Assembly (NCBI GenBank): GCA_946811185.2
Contig: OX328103.1
Span: 28,750,172-28,814,171 of the forward strand
Source of the DNA: Hippopus hippopus
Lineage: Eukaryota; Mollusca; Bivalvia; Cardiida; Cardiidae
Length of the DNA stretch: 64,000 nucleotides
Direction: 5' to 3'
A model generated the notes under the pieces. The model made no database searches. It saw nothing but the letters and a program-made list of their open reading frames with translations, and was not told where the DNA came from. Both the position numbers and the translations under genes were made by a program. Positions 1 to 12,900 of the stretch are shown piece by piece; position 1 is the stretch's first letter, and the number at the start of each line of letters is the position of its first letter.

Positions 1-176
1 TCATTGAGACAAACATTCTTACCAAGTTCCATGAGTATAGGACTGAAAATGTGGCCTCTAGAGTGTACACAAGGTAAAAGTTGATGACGGATAACGAACG
101 GACGACGGATGCCGGACACTGCACGATCACAAAAGCTCACCTTGAGCACTTTGTGCTCAGGTGAGCTAAAAAGAGA
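1..176. repeat. End of a pearl-like tandem-repeat element
   Basis: GACGGA-type motifs followed by a short inverted stem (gctcacctt ... aggtgagc) match the right end of the array at 8,328-9,500. The left part of this copy lies outside the window. Confidence 0.55.
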
Positions 177-389
177 ACACTAGTTAATTCCCTTGAGCAA
201 TAAAACCATTGAAACATAACTTTATGGTCTCTGCTAGGAACTACTTTTAGATAATTTTTCGGAAAAGAAACCTTTCTAATACTATCAAGTCCTCCTTTTC
301 CCACTGTTTTACACATTATCTTAATACAGACATTTTCTTTTTCCTTAAATATTTCTTTGTATAGCCTGTACTGGCTATTCCTCACATGT

Positions 390-560
390 GTTTTCACGAG
401 CCTGAAGAAGGCTTTTGAAAACATTGGAAAGGACAAAATGCTGGTAACCAGCATTTCATCCTTTTCCCAAAATGTTTTCTACCCTTTTATGAACATACAT
501 ATATTCCATTATTTGAGCCACATTAAATTTGTTGCCTGCAAATATTTTAATAAGGACTCT
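390..560 (-). mobile_element. Hp1 MITE, partial
   Basis: Reverse orientation; hairpin core present with a one-sided deletion, and TTAA ends lost. It lies downstream of the CENP-T stop. Confidence 0.7.
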
Positions 561-684
561 CTGTTAAAGAGGTTATGTTAGGTCTGCCTTTAAGTACAGT
601 CTGTACAAAAACACAACAAACAAATAAAAGATATTACCCATTAATAACAGTTCATCATATTCTCTTCACTAAAGTCTGAAATAA

Positions 685-860
685 GACTTTTAGTTTTCAT
701 CTCTCTTCCTTGAGCAAGAGCTTCTCTATCAGCAGAGTAAAGATGTCCAAAGTAATGCTCGTCTGTTACAGTTCATTTATGTTTCCTACTCTAGCAACTG
801 GAATAGTCTCTCTTCCAATTGTAGAAATTTCTCTATGATAGAGTACACACACTCTGCGAA
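685..860 (-). pseudogene. Two decayed tandem copies of CENP-T exon 12
   Basis: Downstream of the stop, sequence resembling exon 12 occurs twice more at a period of about 110 bases. Copy 2 (about 781-855) keeps IIEKFL and, after a frameshifting deletion, IPVAR-GN. Copy 3 (about 685-745) keeps LLIEKLL and EER, then a stop. Neither can replace the intact exon as read. They probably lie in the 3' UTR or immediate 3' flank. Confidence 0.75.
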
Positions 861-871
861 GACTTATCTAT

Positions 872-992
872 CTATAATAATTCTATTCTGTTTCCTGCCC
901 TAGCAACTGGGATAAGTTTTCGTCTCTCTTCCATGGGTAGAAATTTCTCTATCAGTGAATACAGACACTGTTTCTCATGCACCAAACCTTGC
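872..992 (-). CDS. CENPT: CENP-T exon 12, C-terminal extension and stop (residues 659-697)
   Basis: Acceptor ccactttcag. It reads QGLVHEKQCLYSLIEKFLPM, then EERRKLIPVARAGN, then RIELL and a TAG stop at 872-874. The RQG junction and the LIP-A-GN ending match the C-terminal extension of CENP-T that follows the histone fold. Decayed copies of this exon follow downstream. Confidence 0.9.
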
Positions 993-3900
993 CTGAAAGT
1001 GGACGTCAGTATCATGTACTTGCACAGTAAAATGTGTTTTCGTTGCCACTTCTAATAGGCAGACAACCTGTAATAACCTTTAAACCCACAATCCCTAGTT
1101 TTAACAACCCTGACAAAAAGGACTTAGAAAATATTGTGGGAAAAGGAGAAAATGCTGGTAAACCAGCATTTTCTCCTATTCCCACAATGTTTTCTACCCT
1201 TTCACATACAATTCCCATAATTTGATCTTATACATCTGCAAATGCTTTGATCATAGACAACTCTAGATTTTTTCCTTTAGTAGAGCAAGTGAATGTTGAG
1301 TTCCAAGAAAAGGCAAATGGGTTACTTTGTACCTCTACTATGCAGGAGAAAAACATTGTTTGCAAGCAGTAATGTCTAAAGGAGGTTTACATACACAGCA
1401 AAATATGACCAAACACATTTTCACCTGAAGACAAAGTTTAGTTACAAGAAAAATATTACCTACTTCATTTAACCCGATTCTGACCTTTATGCTGAATATA
1501 TAAGGAGGCATACAGAACTCAAAATATTATTTGGGAAGTTATATAAACACGGGAAAGTACAGGTAAGCAATTTAATTTACGAATTCTGCCAAAAATATAT
1601 CCATGACCATTCGAGACTTTTGCCGAAGGCAGTACAGTGCGATGCCAAGGGGAAAAATAGAATTTTACCTTATGTAAATGATGTTGACCTGGGTCAGGTT
1701 AAATGAAGTAGGTAATACCCCTTTTTTAACAAGCAAATTTTTCCTTTTACTACAATGTTTTCATGTCCATATTTAAGTACTGATCACTGATGATTCTTTC
1801 AATGTAGAGTATGTCACTAGATTAAGAAAACAATTTGAAGGCCTATAACTCCTCTGTCAACCAATTATTTCAAAATTGGAGGTGCACAAAATTCCACATC
1901 CAAAGGCTTCTGTAATATTTCAGCCAAATTATGATCATAAAGAAAAAATTCTGTGATGAAAAAAAAGGAACACAAAATTGTGTTTTTGATGAGACAGACA
2001 GATAACCTGCGACAGCCCTTTGGGAAGCGGGGCTATAACCAGGAAAGCAAGGATGTATCAAAACTTTTCTGCTGCAACTTTGATTCAGGGGATACATGAG
2101 AGCAACAAAAGTAAGTTTTAAAATCTTTACAAAACACGAAAAATGTAGTCTTGTCCAAACTGAGAGCATTTGCAGATGACAATTCAAATGTGACTCAAAT
2201 GAGAAAATTTGCCTTTAATGGGGCAGAAAACATTGTGGGGAAAAAGGAGAAAATGCTGGTTACCAGCATTTTCTCTTTTTCCCACAATGGTTTCTTCAAA
2301 AGGCTTCTTCCTCAGGGTTGTTTAAAAGTCAGGATTGTGTGGTAAAGGGTTAACTAGCTTTTTGTAAAGCATATAAACAATAGCCATTGTAATGAGATAT
2401 GAGCCTTGCCAGGTAGCTCATTGGTTAGCGTATCTGACTTATGAACAGGTGGTTGTGGGTTTCATACCCAGTCGAGACAAACTTTCTTTCTCATGAACTC
2501 TCTTTCTTTCTCATCAACTCTCACCTCTGACGCATGTGAGAAAAGTAGTCAGTGACTTGGAAAGGAAGTTGTATCAGAAGTGGTTTGAGAAAACCAGGAA
2601 ATACATGCGTAGGTGCACTGACCGCTATATGACCTAAGCTGTTAAAACAGCGTTAAACTCAAAGACAAATAATTGAGATATGACTGTAATAAGTTTTAAC
2701 CAACCTTTTAAAGAGCAAATGACAGTCTGCCATTGTAATGGTCTTCCTCCCAGCATGTTTGGCATAGGCAAGTAGATCATGACACACGTTATCCCAGTAG
2801 ACTTCAGAGCTGAAAGTTAAAGTCAAATAAATGAGCCTGCTCTGGTAAAAGGGGGTCTAATGCATCTCCACGATGCATTATACAAAGCAAAATATCAGAT
2901 AATTATGGATCCATAAAATCTATTTTGTCTAACAACCAACTGAATCCTGAGGTAGAATGGTCTTTTGACATGCAGATAATTAACCAAAAGCAAAATCATT
3001 CAACCCAGTTCAGCCTGTGGAGAGGCTGACCTGGGTCATTGATACTTTTTGCAGATTATGAAACCTTCTTTTCACAGAGCATGGCTCATATAAGGGTGAG
3101 TCCCTTACTCAATACCTTTTGTAAGACAGCTTTTTGTGTCTTGCACCTGGACTACTTTCGAAAGCAATGCTGCAAAGGAAGAAACTGCTGGCTACAGTTC
3201 CCCCTTCAGCAATGATGCTTTCCCTGTTCTCATGTAAACAACCTTAATTCATGTTGATTGTCCTCCTTTATTACAAACCTTTGCACAGCAGTCTGTTAGA
3301 AATTTGTTGCAGGGGCTGATGTGTTAAAGACCCAGCAGCAGCCAAGAGTAAACAACGTAGGTGTTAAAATGCATACACAGTCTAATATCCATACCTCAAA
3401 GTTGGGGTACTATCGAAAAATGTTTGAGGTGTAGAAAGTTATGTGTAGAGATTCTTTAAACAAGTATATCAGGTACCGTAAGTAGGTAAATTGAAGTGTA
3501 TTTGCTTAACAGACTATGTAGTACATTGTTCCCTATAGTTAACTGATTTTTGTTTTGAAAATTTAACAGTAAATGATGCATACTTTTTATCGTCTCTTAT
3601 TAACATTTGTATATTTCTTTAATAATATCTGTTCAAAAAAATAAAAATGAAAAACTTTAATATTAAAGGCATTTCATCGGATAGAGTTGATGGACTGGTA
3701 ACGGCGTCCTTCATCAAACACGTCCTTGGTAGCAGAAGTTGTACTTTAGTAAATGATGGCCGACTACGAAATGCCTGGCCTGTTTATTGCCTCAGCCAAA
3801 ATCACACAATGTATGTTACGAAAATCCCAGTGCAAACATTTTCAATCTAACAAATTATTGATAACTGTCTTCAGCTTGAGTGGCATGTCAACACCAGAAT

Positions 3901-6900
3901 TGACAAAAGTCAATGACTGAGAATGTGCAAAAAACATACAACCATTGTATCAAGCATTTTTGTTATGTAAACAACCCAAGTTTATAATTAAAGCCAATTA
4001 TGATTGAAATATGTGAAAAATTTGTACTGTGTTCGAAGAAAGGAGAGGTAAATAATATGATAATTGAAGTTGGGACTTGAAATTAGGTTCCTGGTATGAG
4101 GAAACTTTGACGTACAGACACTTTTTTATATAAAAAAATAGAGCAATTCAATCCAGACTGAATTTACTTCAACATATAAAGAACTTTGAGAAGTAGTTGT
4201 TCGAGCAACGGACATTCGACTGTAAATCAGTTTAGTAAGTTACTGCCGAAATCAAAGCTGCCTTGGTCTCAAACTTCCCCCCCCCCCCCCCCCAAGCTTT
4301 TACAAGAAAGATTACTTCTACACCAATGGGAAACTACTACATAATTATGAAATGAAGAAAGATTTGAATCAACGAAAACTGCTTTAATTGAATGTTACTG
4401 AAATCCTTGAGAGAAATAAGAACAGCTTTTGCTTGTTACACACAGTTCAGATGCTCCTTTCCTAGCAATTGATTAATATGCCATCAGCTTCTGAGGCATG
4501 CAAATTCCCCTTTTTCTATCACATATGTGCAGTAAATGGATAATGGTAAAAACTATCTACTTACACTTTCATAACTTCCTCCATAGCATCCTTATCTACC
4601 CTCATACCTGTAAAATGTGTGAACTGTTTTTTAACCAGTGTTACAGGCATGGAGTACTTCGATTTTTGTCTTGGCCGCCTCACTGTCTTCTTTTTGGGTC
4701 TGAAATGTTGAAAAATTTATATATGGTGAACCAAACTATCGCAAGTTTAATAAACATTTCCATAGGTAGACAAGTAAATCTCTTTAAAATGTGAAAATGT
4801 ACATTACACAAAGCAGTTGGTTAGAAAGTTGTTTCATGCTGTCTTCAACAGACTTTCAGTCACAGAGGCTGATGGATTGATAAAGTGGTGTTACAAGCTG
4901 CGTTCAACATCATTTCACTCATATAATGGCAACAACTTACTTATGCACTCATGGTCAGGGTAACTCTTCAAATAAAATGTAGCTTTATTACATAGAGGTA
5001 CTATGTAATATGAGTGTTACTCTAGTAAAAGGGGGTTTAAGGTATCTTTCCATGTATTAAAACAAGCACTTCATCACATAGTTAAGGATCCATAAAATCC
5101 ATTTTGTCAAACAACTAACAGAACCATGAAGTAGACTGGTTCTTTGACATGCAGAAAAGTAACCAAAAGGAAAAAGTTTTGCCCCATGTCAGCCTAAGCT
5201 GACTGTGCAGGCTTACATGGGTTGATACTTTTTGCAGATGCAATAATCCCCCCCCCCTTTTTCCTGGAGCATGCCTCAATATAATTATCATTTTGGGCAC
5301 TAAACTCTGAGAGATATTTTTAGAAAATTAACCAACTTTTTAAAAATTCAAGTACCCATATTCGGCCCAAAATTTCGGGTAAGAAATACCTGTATAAGAT
5401 AAAAAAAAAAATTGTGATAAAGCTATAACTTATGACTCACTGTACTACAGGCTCTTCAGCTTCTTCATTCTCAATATCCATTTCATCATCTTCAATCTCT
5501 TCCTAAAATTACATGTTATCATGTGTTAGAGGACAAAAGACACCCACCTCTATTTGACTGTCATTTCACATAAGTTTCAAATTCTTCATTTTGAAAATAC
5601 ACAGGTCAGTTTTTTTTATGTCAGCTTCATCTGTACCATAGGTTACCTGCTTCACCCATTACAACACAATCACGAGTTTTAACGACCCTGGAAGATCAGA
5701 CTTTAGAAAACATTGTGGGAAAAAGAGAAAATGCTGGTAACCAGCATTCTCTCCTTTTCTCACAATATTTTCTAATCTTTCAGAAACAAATACAATCATT
5801 TGAGCCACATGTAATTTGTCGTCTGCAAATGCTTTCAATTTGGACCAGCCTAAAACTTTGTTGTGGGGTAAAGAGTTAACCCTTTACCAAGGACCCCATG
5901 TTTATGCAGAACTTGTGGAAGTTTTAGAACCATTGTGGAGAATGTAGAAAATGCTGGTAAGTTAACCAGTATTTCCTGCTCTTCCCACAAAGTTTTCTAC
6001 CATTTCATCGGCAACTCATACCACTTGAGCCACATCTAATTCATCGTCATTCACCAATGTTATTCTGATAAACCAATACCATAAAGCTATTATGTCTACT
6101 TTTGTAGTAAAAAACTGAACTGCTGTTCATGGAGTTGTTGAAAAGTTGGAATTCAAACTTGCAACCCTATGAATATTAGCAAAGTTGAGGGACAGAAACA
6201 TCCAAGTCAAAGACCCATTGGCAAAGCTTTTTATTCAAAATTGATCCTGCGCATAGTATTACAATCAGCAAGTGGCAACACAGAGCTCATGAGATACATT
6301 TGACAATTACAGAAATGGCTCCAACCTGGGGCAACTTATATAGACAAACACACCGAGGCATCCAACATTTCAATAGAAATGAGCTATGCTCTGTGAAAAG
6401 GAGAAAACTTTGTCAAAAATACTTTGATAAGTACCCACCCTTCTTTCTGGGTTCCCCTTAACCAAACTATCCCATGTTTTAACGATCCCTAGGAAGAAGC
6501 TTTTGGAATACATTGTGGGAAAAGGAGAAAATGCTGATAACCAGCATTTTCTCTTTTTCCCACCATGTTTTCTGACCTATCAAAGAAAAATCTCACCATT
6601 TGAGCAAGAATTAATTTGTCGTCTGCAAATCCTTCAATTTGGACCAGTCTAAAAATTTTGTTGTTTAATAAAGGGTTAAAATAGTAAACAACTTGTCCAA
6701 GACTGAAGTACATGTAAAAATCTTTAGTAATAACACAGTACTATAAAATGTCAAAGTTTCTGAAAATGTCAAAGTTTTTGCACAGCAACAGTGACACAAG
6801 GGCTACAGCAATACCTTCACGTTTTCTTTGAAAACAGCTAAACCAAAAAGCAAATATTATTGTCCAATGTCAGTCTGCCAAGTCTGCACAGGCTGACAAT

Positions 6901-9900
6901 GGTTGATAGTTTTTCAGATGAATTAAAACCCATTCTCACAGAGCAATAACCAAAGGCTTCAGTGTCTGCTGAATATATCTAAAATTTGCCAAGCATTCTA
7001 TAATCGCATTTACCATGTTCTCTTTGCATGCATTTATAAATATAACGCATATAGAAGAAAATGTCATTGATATAACTTATATCACACACATTTACCTCGT
7101 CTCTTGCTTCCTGTGGTTGTTGGGTTGATGTAAATGCTGGGACAAAATTATCTGGAACAATGGTTGACTGGTTTGATGCCATATTATTTACAAAAGTTTT
7201 TGACAGATTAGAAGTAGTGCTGTTATGTATTGACTTTGACTTGTTCAGCGCAAAACTGGTGTGTGCAGATTTTGACTGGTTTCCTACAAAATTACTATGT
7301 TCACCAGCAGACTGGTTTGGAACAAATTCATGTCCTACATCTTGCCTATCTACAGACAAGTTTTCAATTCGATCATCCTGCATGGCTGTAGAGTGGTTCA
7401 GTCGTTTGTTGGATATATCTCTTGACTGGCTGAAAACAAAATGACCCTGTTCAGGTGGGGCCTGATGAAATTCTGTAATGAAAAAAATAAAAATTGTGAT
7501 AAAATGACCAGTGCAAAGTTTCACACTTTGGACTTCAGATAACACATGAAAGATTCTTTTTCTTCCCAAACCACGCAGCAGCAAATTAGCAAAAGTCTGT
7601 AGCTAATTCAGTAACTGGACTTAAAACCTTTAGGGGTTAGTTTTGCTCCAGGGATTAAAGGTAGTCAATGCAATTTGATTCATCCCTGTCTCACTGCCCA
7701 TCATTGTATCAATGAAAAAATAAAACCTGTAATGCTAGGAAAGCATGGACAAGTGCACTGGTTAATGGCCACCGCAATATGACAAACAGAGTGATGAAAA
7801 CAGCATTGAGCACCATACAAAGTAACAAACAAAGCAGCAGTTCAGATTGTTTACATGAACACTTAGATCTGCTTAACTTTTACCTCAAAGAAATGTGTTT
7901 CTGCCAATTCTTTAATTCAATTCCTCACCAACAGGAAAAATTTTAGGCTGGTTCATATTGATAGCTTTCCCAGACAACAAATCAAACCCCATTTTAGTCG
8001 ATTTTTTTATCTGAAAATTAATTCAATATTAGCAAATCATAAATTTTGTCATCAGGTATAGAGTCAAACATGAGTTCACGCTTTTTACCCAGAGTTCATA
8101 AAGGTTTTTTCAAACTAAGCTGCTGCAAATTTGTTTCAAGAGATATAGAGGATGAGAGTTTGTTTCAGTGTATGAACAAAATTTCTTTCAATGAATGAAG
8201 AGCAAAGGCTATATTTTCACAAGTAGCAAACCTTTTTCTTTTATGCTATTCACTGAGAATATTGGATAGCTCACAAAAAATAAAATTTTCCTGAGAATCA
8301 GTGCTAAGGGAAGCAGACATCATTTCTAAACAAGAGAGCCAAGATGGCCCTGGATCGCTCACCTGAATTTTTGAGAGGACCATAGCCAATTTTTTTTGAG
8401 GTATTGAAACTTTGGAAACAAAATTATTATTTTGCCAAGCAATTTTGAAAAGGTCACCAGTAAAAGTCATTTCAAAATCTGTCACCACCCCTACAATCAT
8501 CACCACAGCAATGATTTTCATGGATCAGAATTCTGCAAATAAATTTTTGGATATATCACCCAAGGACAATTTCTTGAAGTACAGCACATGCTCGATAGTG
8601 ACTAAAAACGTAAGTCGAACAAGAGCACCACATGCAGGTGCCAACATTTGGCTGTTGTTTTACGATTGACAAAAATTTCCCTAACAGTTTTTGAAAAGGG
8701 TCACGCTAGGAACATGTCTGTGAAATTATTTCAAAATCTGACCAGCCGTTCCAGAGAAGAAGAATTAAGAAATTCCTCTTCATGTCCCTATAGTGCAAAT
8801 AGCCCCACCACCAGAGCCATGCTTCTTGACAGATCACAATTTTGTGAACAGTTTTTGAAAAGAGTCACCCATGGAACATTTCTGTGAAATAATTTCAAAC
8901 TCTGACCAGCGGTTCAGAGGAGAAGATTTTTTTTAGAATTTCTTCATTTTCGTATAGTGCATGTAGCCCCCAGTCACCACAGCCATGTTTCTTGATGGAT
9001 CAAAATTTCTCGAACAATTTGCGAAAAGGGTCACCCAAGGAAAATTTCTGGGAAATTATTTCAAAATGTGACCAGCCGTTCCAGAGAAGAAGAATTTTTA
9101 AGAATTTCTTCATTTCCGTATAGTGCATGTAGCTCCCAGTCACCAGAGCCATGTTTCTCGACGGATCAAAATTTCGCGAACAAATTTTGAAAAGGGTCAC
9201 CCAAGGAACATCTCTGAAATTATTTCAAAATCTGACCAGCGGTTCAGAGGAGAAGATTTTTAAAGAATTTCATAGAAAATTCCATTTGGTTGCCATGGCA
9301 ACCAGAGTTTTTGATGGAATCAAATTCTGTGAACTATTTTTAAAGAGGACCTCCCATGGAACATTCCAGCCAAGTTTGGTCCAAATTGGCCCAGCGGTTT
9401 AGGAGGAGATGATGTTTAAAGAATTGTTGACGACGCATGACGGACACCAGGTGATCCTAAAAGCTCCCCTTGAGCATGTTGTGGTCAGGTGAGCTAAAAA
9501 AAAAGGATTTTATGTTTACATTAATAAGGGTGATAACAATGGGGGGGTGGGGGGAGGAGGAAAGAGTAGTTCTGGCAATAAAATTCAGAGGTGAATTATA
9601 AAATTCACCAGTGCTTTTAAAAGATTAAAGTGAACAAAGCCGGCGTTTAAATGCATTTGAATTTATATCATACCATTTAAAAGTATGGAAATTATTGTGA
9701 AGATGACAATCTGTCATTGTACGGTCAGTCCAAGTGTAAGGTGCACAGAGAAATTAATTTCAAAACTAGGTTAAAACCTGCCAGGTAGCTTTTTTTTGTT
9801 TACTTTTTGCCCGATTTCAAAATTCTTTTTTTCTGCCAGCGACTAACATATGGCCCGACCATACAATATCAGACTGTCATCTCCACAATATTTTCCATAC

Positions 9901-12900
9901 TTTTAAATGGTATCATTTGAATTTAAATGTATTATGACACCTGCTTTGATATTTTGGCCTTTACTGGGCCTTTAAAATTGACAGCATGATTTCTATGAGA
10001 TACTGAAACACATAACAGAAAATGGGGTAACCAAAACAGTACAGTTTAGGGTTGCTCTTGATCTCACATACCTCTCGCTACAGTCAAGCTCTCGTTCTCT
10101 TTTAAAGTAGGTTGATCATCAGCTTCCTGATCATCAGATCCATCACCTCCACCATAAAGGTTGTAATTCTTCTCTGCCATTTCACTGTGTACAGATTCGT
10201 CACCAGAATTTTCATCTATAGGGTCTTCAGGAGTCGGATCATGACTATATTCATTACTTTCCTCTTGATTTGGTTCAGCAGTTGGTTCAGGAAACAGGCC
10301 AGTGGACGTGTTATGACTCCATCCTTTATCAACTTCATAGCTGTATTCAGCCCTCGCACTGTCCATAGACTCTTCATTCTGTTGAGGAATATTTCCATAC
10401 TCTTGCTCACTTTGATCAGATGTGTTTTGACTGCTAGCACCATGATTTGATGTATCTGGTATTGGCTGTTCCTTGTCTAACATGTGCTCAGGAATCTCCA
10501 GGAGAAAGGTTTCTGATGGTAGTGAAAATTTACAGTTAACTCGTTACCAAACGACAAAATTTTGCCCAAACTGAAAGTGATTGCAGACAACAAATTAAAG
10601 GTGGCAAAAATGACACAAGTTTTACTTGATGCAGAAAACATTGTGGAAAACGAGAAAATACTGGTTACCAGCATTTTCTCCTTTTCTCACAGTGTTTTCT
10701 ACAGGCTTCTTCCTCAGGGTCATTAAAAGTTGGGACTGTGCGGTAAAGAGTTAACCCCTTTCCACACTAATACAAACTGTTACACTTCAAAAAAAAAAGA
10801 AATAAAATAAACCAAAAGGAGCAATGGAAAAAATGCTTGTCTTTTACCACTTTTTTCCAGTGCTTAATTCTTGCTTGAACTTGTTCATTCTACATAAATT
10901 GTGAAACGAGTTCTACAATCTATATTAATCACTCTTAGTGATAGCTTCCTAGAAACTTTAACAAGCACTTGTGCCACCATGTGGGCAAGTTTCAAAGACT
11001 GATCTCCCTCTCATAACCGTATTCAAACCAAGAACCTCTGAATTGAGAGGCTGACACTCTTCCTGTACACTACTGTCTTTAACTTTATTCCAACCATGAA
11101 TTCTAAATTCCAAGACTAGCCATCTTATTGACCAAAACATTCTGTCTTGTTCAATAAGATGATTTGTCTTTGAATGAAAAATTATAGCAATGTTTAGAAC
11201 AGCTGTGAATACCACTCCTGATTGCTGATATACACCATATTTCTAATTAAGCTTATTTTAAAGACGAAACTTGCATAATTTTAATAGAATAGGCTCAATC
11301 AGAATTATAACATGAAACAAAGTGAGATCAGGACAAGCGCTTCTAATGATTAACTTCATCATTTATCCCTATTACCATCTGACAGCTTTGAGTGCCTATC
11401 ATAAGATAGTTGAACTTGAATTAATGCTTTCCCACACAGACAATAGTTTTAGACTCTCCCAAATTCAAAACATCTGCAGAGGATACATTCAAAATTAATA
11501 CAAATGGGTCTAAGTTCTCTAAGATAGAAAACATTGTGGGAAAAGGACAAAATGCTGGTTACCAGCATTTTCTCCTTTCCCATAATGTTTTCAAAAGACT
11601 CCTTCCTCAGGGTTGTTAAAACAAGTGATTAGGGTTAAGGTATTACCGGTTAATACTTGAAACTTCATAGTGACAAAAGTAGAAAGTGCAATTTACAAGC
11701 AATGTGTCCTTTTCCCACAATCTTCTCAAACAGGTCTTATGTAGTATGCATGAGGTCATTTGCTATGGTAATTTCACTATATTTCAACTCCGTAGATGTC
11801 TAACCAAATAAAACATACTTCTGTGTGCCTGTCTTCTCATTCTCCTTGAAATCTCAACACTTGCAGTATCCTGATCCTCAATCATTGAAGATTTAAAGGG
11901 ACTGAAAGACAAAAACAGTAATTATTATGAATGGATTGCTTTCATTGGTGTAAAATTCCATCTTCAGTGTTATCTGAAAGCAGCCAGGGCATTTTTTGAG
12001 ACTTTTTAATGACTGGCACACAATTCCAATACTAGGAAGAGACTGAACAATAAATCAAAATCCAGAAGTGGATGGTGTAGATATTAGATCAGAGTGCATG
12101 TTCTGTGCAGCCTGATTTAAATATTCACCATGCTCTAAAAGTGATTGAATTTGTCCACAGCAGTGGATTTGTTACATCAAGTCTAACTAGAACTGTTGTA
12201 AAGCAAACAAGTACCCCCCTCCAGGACCTTGTCACTGACGCAGCACAACCAGAGAACGGAAATGATTTTCAAATGAATGAATGAATGAATGTATGGTGTT
12301 TTATGGCACATCATCATCTAGGGTTATTTAGCGCACAAAAAAAAGTAATGAAAGGAGAGAAAAACGATTTTTCAAACAAAGTGACCATGACCTTTGACCC
12401 ATGTGACCCAAAAATAATAATGTACCTCCTCGGGTCATGAGTAAAACTTGTATAGAGTTTCAGGGGTCTAGGTCAAGCGGCTTTGAGTTAGAGCACAGAA
12501 ATGAAAGTCTACAGACAGACGGATGGACGAACAGACAGACATGGTGAAACCACTATACACCCTTCTACTTCATAGGTGGGGTGGTAGAAAAACAGTTGAA
12601 CTATATAAGCAGCTTTGAGTTAGAGCACAGAAATGAAAGTCTACAGACAGACGGATGGAAGAACAGACAGACATGGTGAAACCACTATACACCCTTCTAC
12701 TTCATAGGTGGGGGGGGTATAAAAACAGTTGAACTCTATAAGCAGCTTTGAGTTAGAGCACAGAAATGAAAGTCTACAGACAGACGGATGGACGAACAGA
12801 CAGACATAGTGAAATACACCCTTCTACTTCATAGGGGGGGTATAAAAACAGTTGAACTATATAAGAGCAATCTTCCTATAGGAATGACTGTGAGCAAATC

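Noticed and set aside
3123..3177. Minus-strand segment with good splice-like borders, considered as a CENP-T exon
   Set aside because: Exon 10 and exon 11 already join in phase (AAA GT|C TCT GAA) giving continuous histone-fold sequence; adding this segment breaks the frame.
3647..3850. 67-codon plus-strand frame
   Set aside because: No recognisable domain; lies in a CENP-T intron; no splice or regulatory support.
7160..7444. Open frame on the plus strand opposite CENP-T exon 8
   Set aside because: Antisense shadow of a repeat-bearing exon; splice borders and phase support the minus strand.
10112..10450. Open frames overlapping CENP-T exon 7 in other frames
   Set aside because: Shadows of the low-complexity coding exon.
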